This document shows positions 37,434 to 37,687 of a stretch of DNA of 37,687 nucleotides, one piece after another. Numbering within the stretch: the stretch's first letter is position 1; each line of letters starts with the position of its first letter. This DNA is from Streptomyces sp. OR43. Lineage in GTDB: Bacteria > Actinomycetota > Actinomycetes > Streptomycetales > Streptomycetaceae. The stretch is taken from positions 355,105-392,791 of the forward strand of contig NZ_RDBK01000022.1 in NCBI RefSeq assembly GCF_008042275.1. Reading direction: 5' to 3'. The position numbers and the translations under genes were made by a program. The notes beneath the pieces were generated by a model. The model worked only from the letters and a program-made list of their open reading frames with translations, did not search any database and was not told where the DNA came from.

Positions 37434-37687
37434 GTGCACGCACCGATACGTATGCGCCGCGCCGTGCTCGCCGTACTGTCCACCGGCATTCTCGTCACCG
37501 CGGGCTGCGGCCGGGAGGCCGGGGGCGGGGGACCCGGCACCGAAGGAACGGCGGACGCCGGCGAGGTGCTCCTCCAGCCGGCCGCCGCGCAGGGGCCCGA
37601 TCCCTTCACCAGGTCCACGGTGGAACCGGCCGGTGCCGCGCCGACCGCGCCCCGCACGACCCCGCCCAGAACGACCCCGCCCAGAAC
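37434..37687 (+). CDS. lipoprotein, partial (runs off window), DUF6777-like
   Basis: The first 84 codons of a secreted lipoprotein. The start is the GTG at 37434, with AGGAG 8 nt upstream; an ATG six codons in also fits. A basic start (RMRRAV) leads to a hydrophobic stretch and the lipobox LVTAGC, with lipidated Cys at about residue 25. The mature part has LLQPAAAQGPDPFT, which resembles actinobacterial DUF6777 proteins, then a Pro/Thr-rich repeat (TTPPR) still going at the window end. The family assignment is tentative and the function is unknown. Confidence 0.75.
   Translation, partial: MHAPIRMRRAVLAVLSTGILVTAGCGREAGGGGPGTEGTADAGEVLLQPAAAQGPDPFTRSTVEPAGAAPTAPRTTPPRTTPPR

Overview
The window looks like Streptomyces chromosome. 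Base composition is very GC-rich, third codon positions are almost always G or C, GTG starts are common, and the gene families are typical of the genus. I see about 34 protein genes, no rRNA or tRNA genes, no insertion sequence and no CRISPR array.

Region by region: (1) 1-1190 is a repeat-rich left edge with one membrane-anchored hypothetical gene, an 88-bp direct repeat and a 31-bp minisatellite. (2) 1191-4822 is a leftward glycoside operon, a PA14-containing GH3 beta-glucosidase followed by a LacI-type regulator. The same GGAGAGCGCTCTCC palindrome precedes each gene. (3) 5041-9658 holds an Rpf-LysM-M23 cell-wall hydrolase, an EamA-like transporter, an FhuF-like 2Fe-2S protein and a GAP-family membrane protein preceded by 36-bp repeats. 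(4) 9897-14996 has two secreted glycan enzymes, PA14-GH2 and GH92. Each is preceded by a CAACGTTG-centred operator, and each is followed by a strong hairpin terminator.

(5) 15073-22714 is a compact signalling island: a STAS anti-anti-sigma factor, a MarR regulator, a SpoIIE/PP2C-like protein lacking one metal Asp, a HATPase anti-sigma-like kinase, a stand-alone receiver, a CHASE3-type histidine kinase, a receiver-PP2C (RsbU-like) phosphatase and an SigB/F-type sigma factor. Together they could make a full relay from histidine kinase to partner switch to sigma factor. (6) 23034-25964 holds an SDR-fold protein with a zinc ribbon and no catalytic Tyr, a 58-residue orphan small protein and a pair of CrcB fluoride channels.

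(7) 26160-34415 is a complete urea-utilisation operon: urea transporter, ureA, a CbiX/SirB-like protein with a 27-histidine tail, ureB, ureC, ureF, ureG, ureD and an ammonium transporter. There is no ureE. The His-rich chelatase-like protein is translationally coupled to ureB and is the best candidate for a nickel donor or store. The Amt has Glu in place of the first pore histidine. (8) 34378-37233 is a leftward operon (YndJ, DUF1990, lipase-maturation-factor-like) with a promoter framed by two TTGAAC/GTTCAA operators. (9) The right edge has the start of a lipoprotein that runs off the window.

The strongest candidate for something undescribed is the His-rich CbiX-like gene inside the urease operon, together with the variant Amt.
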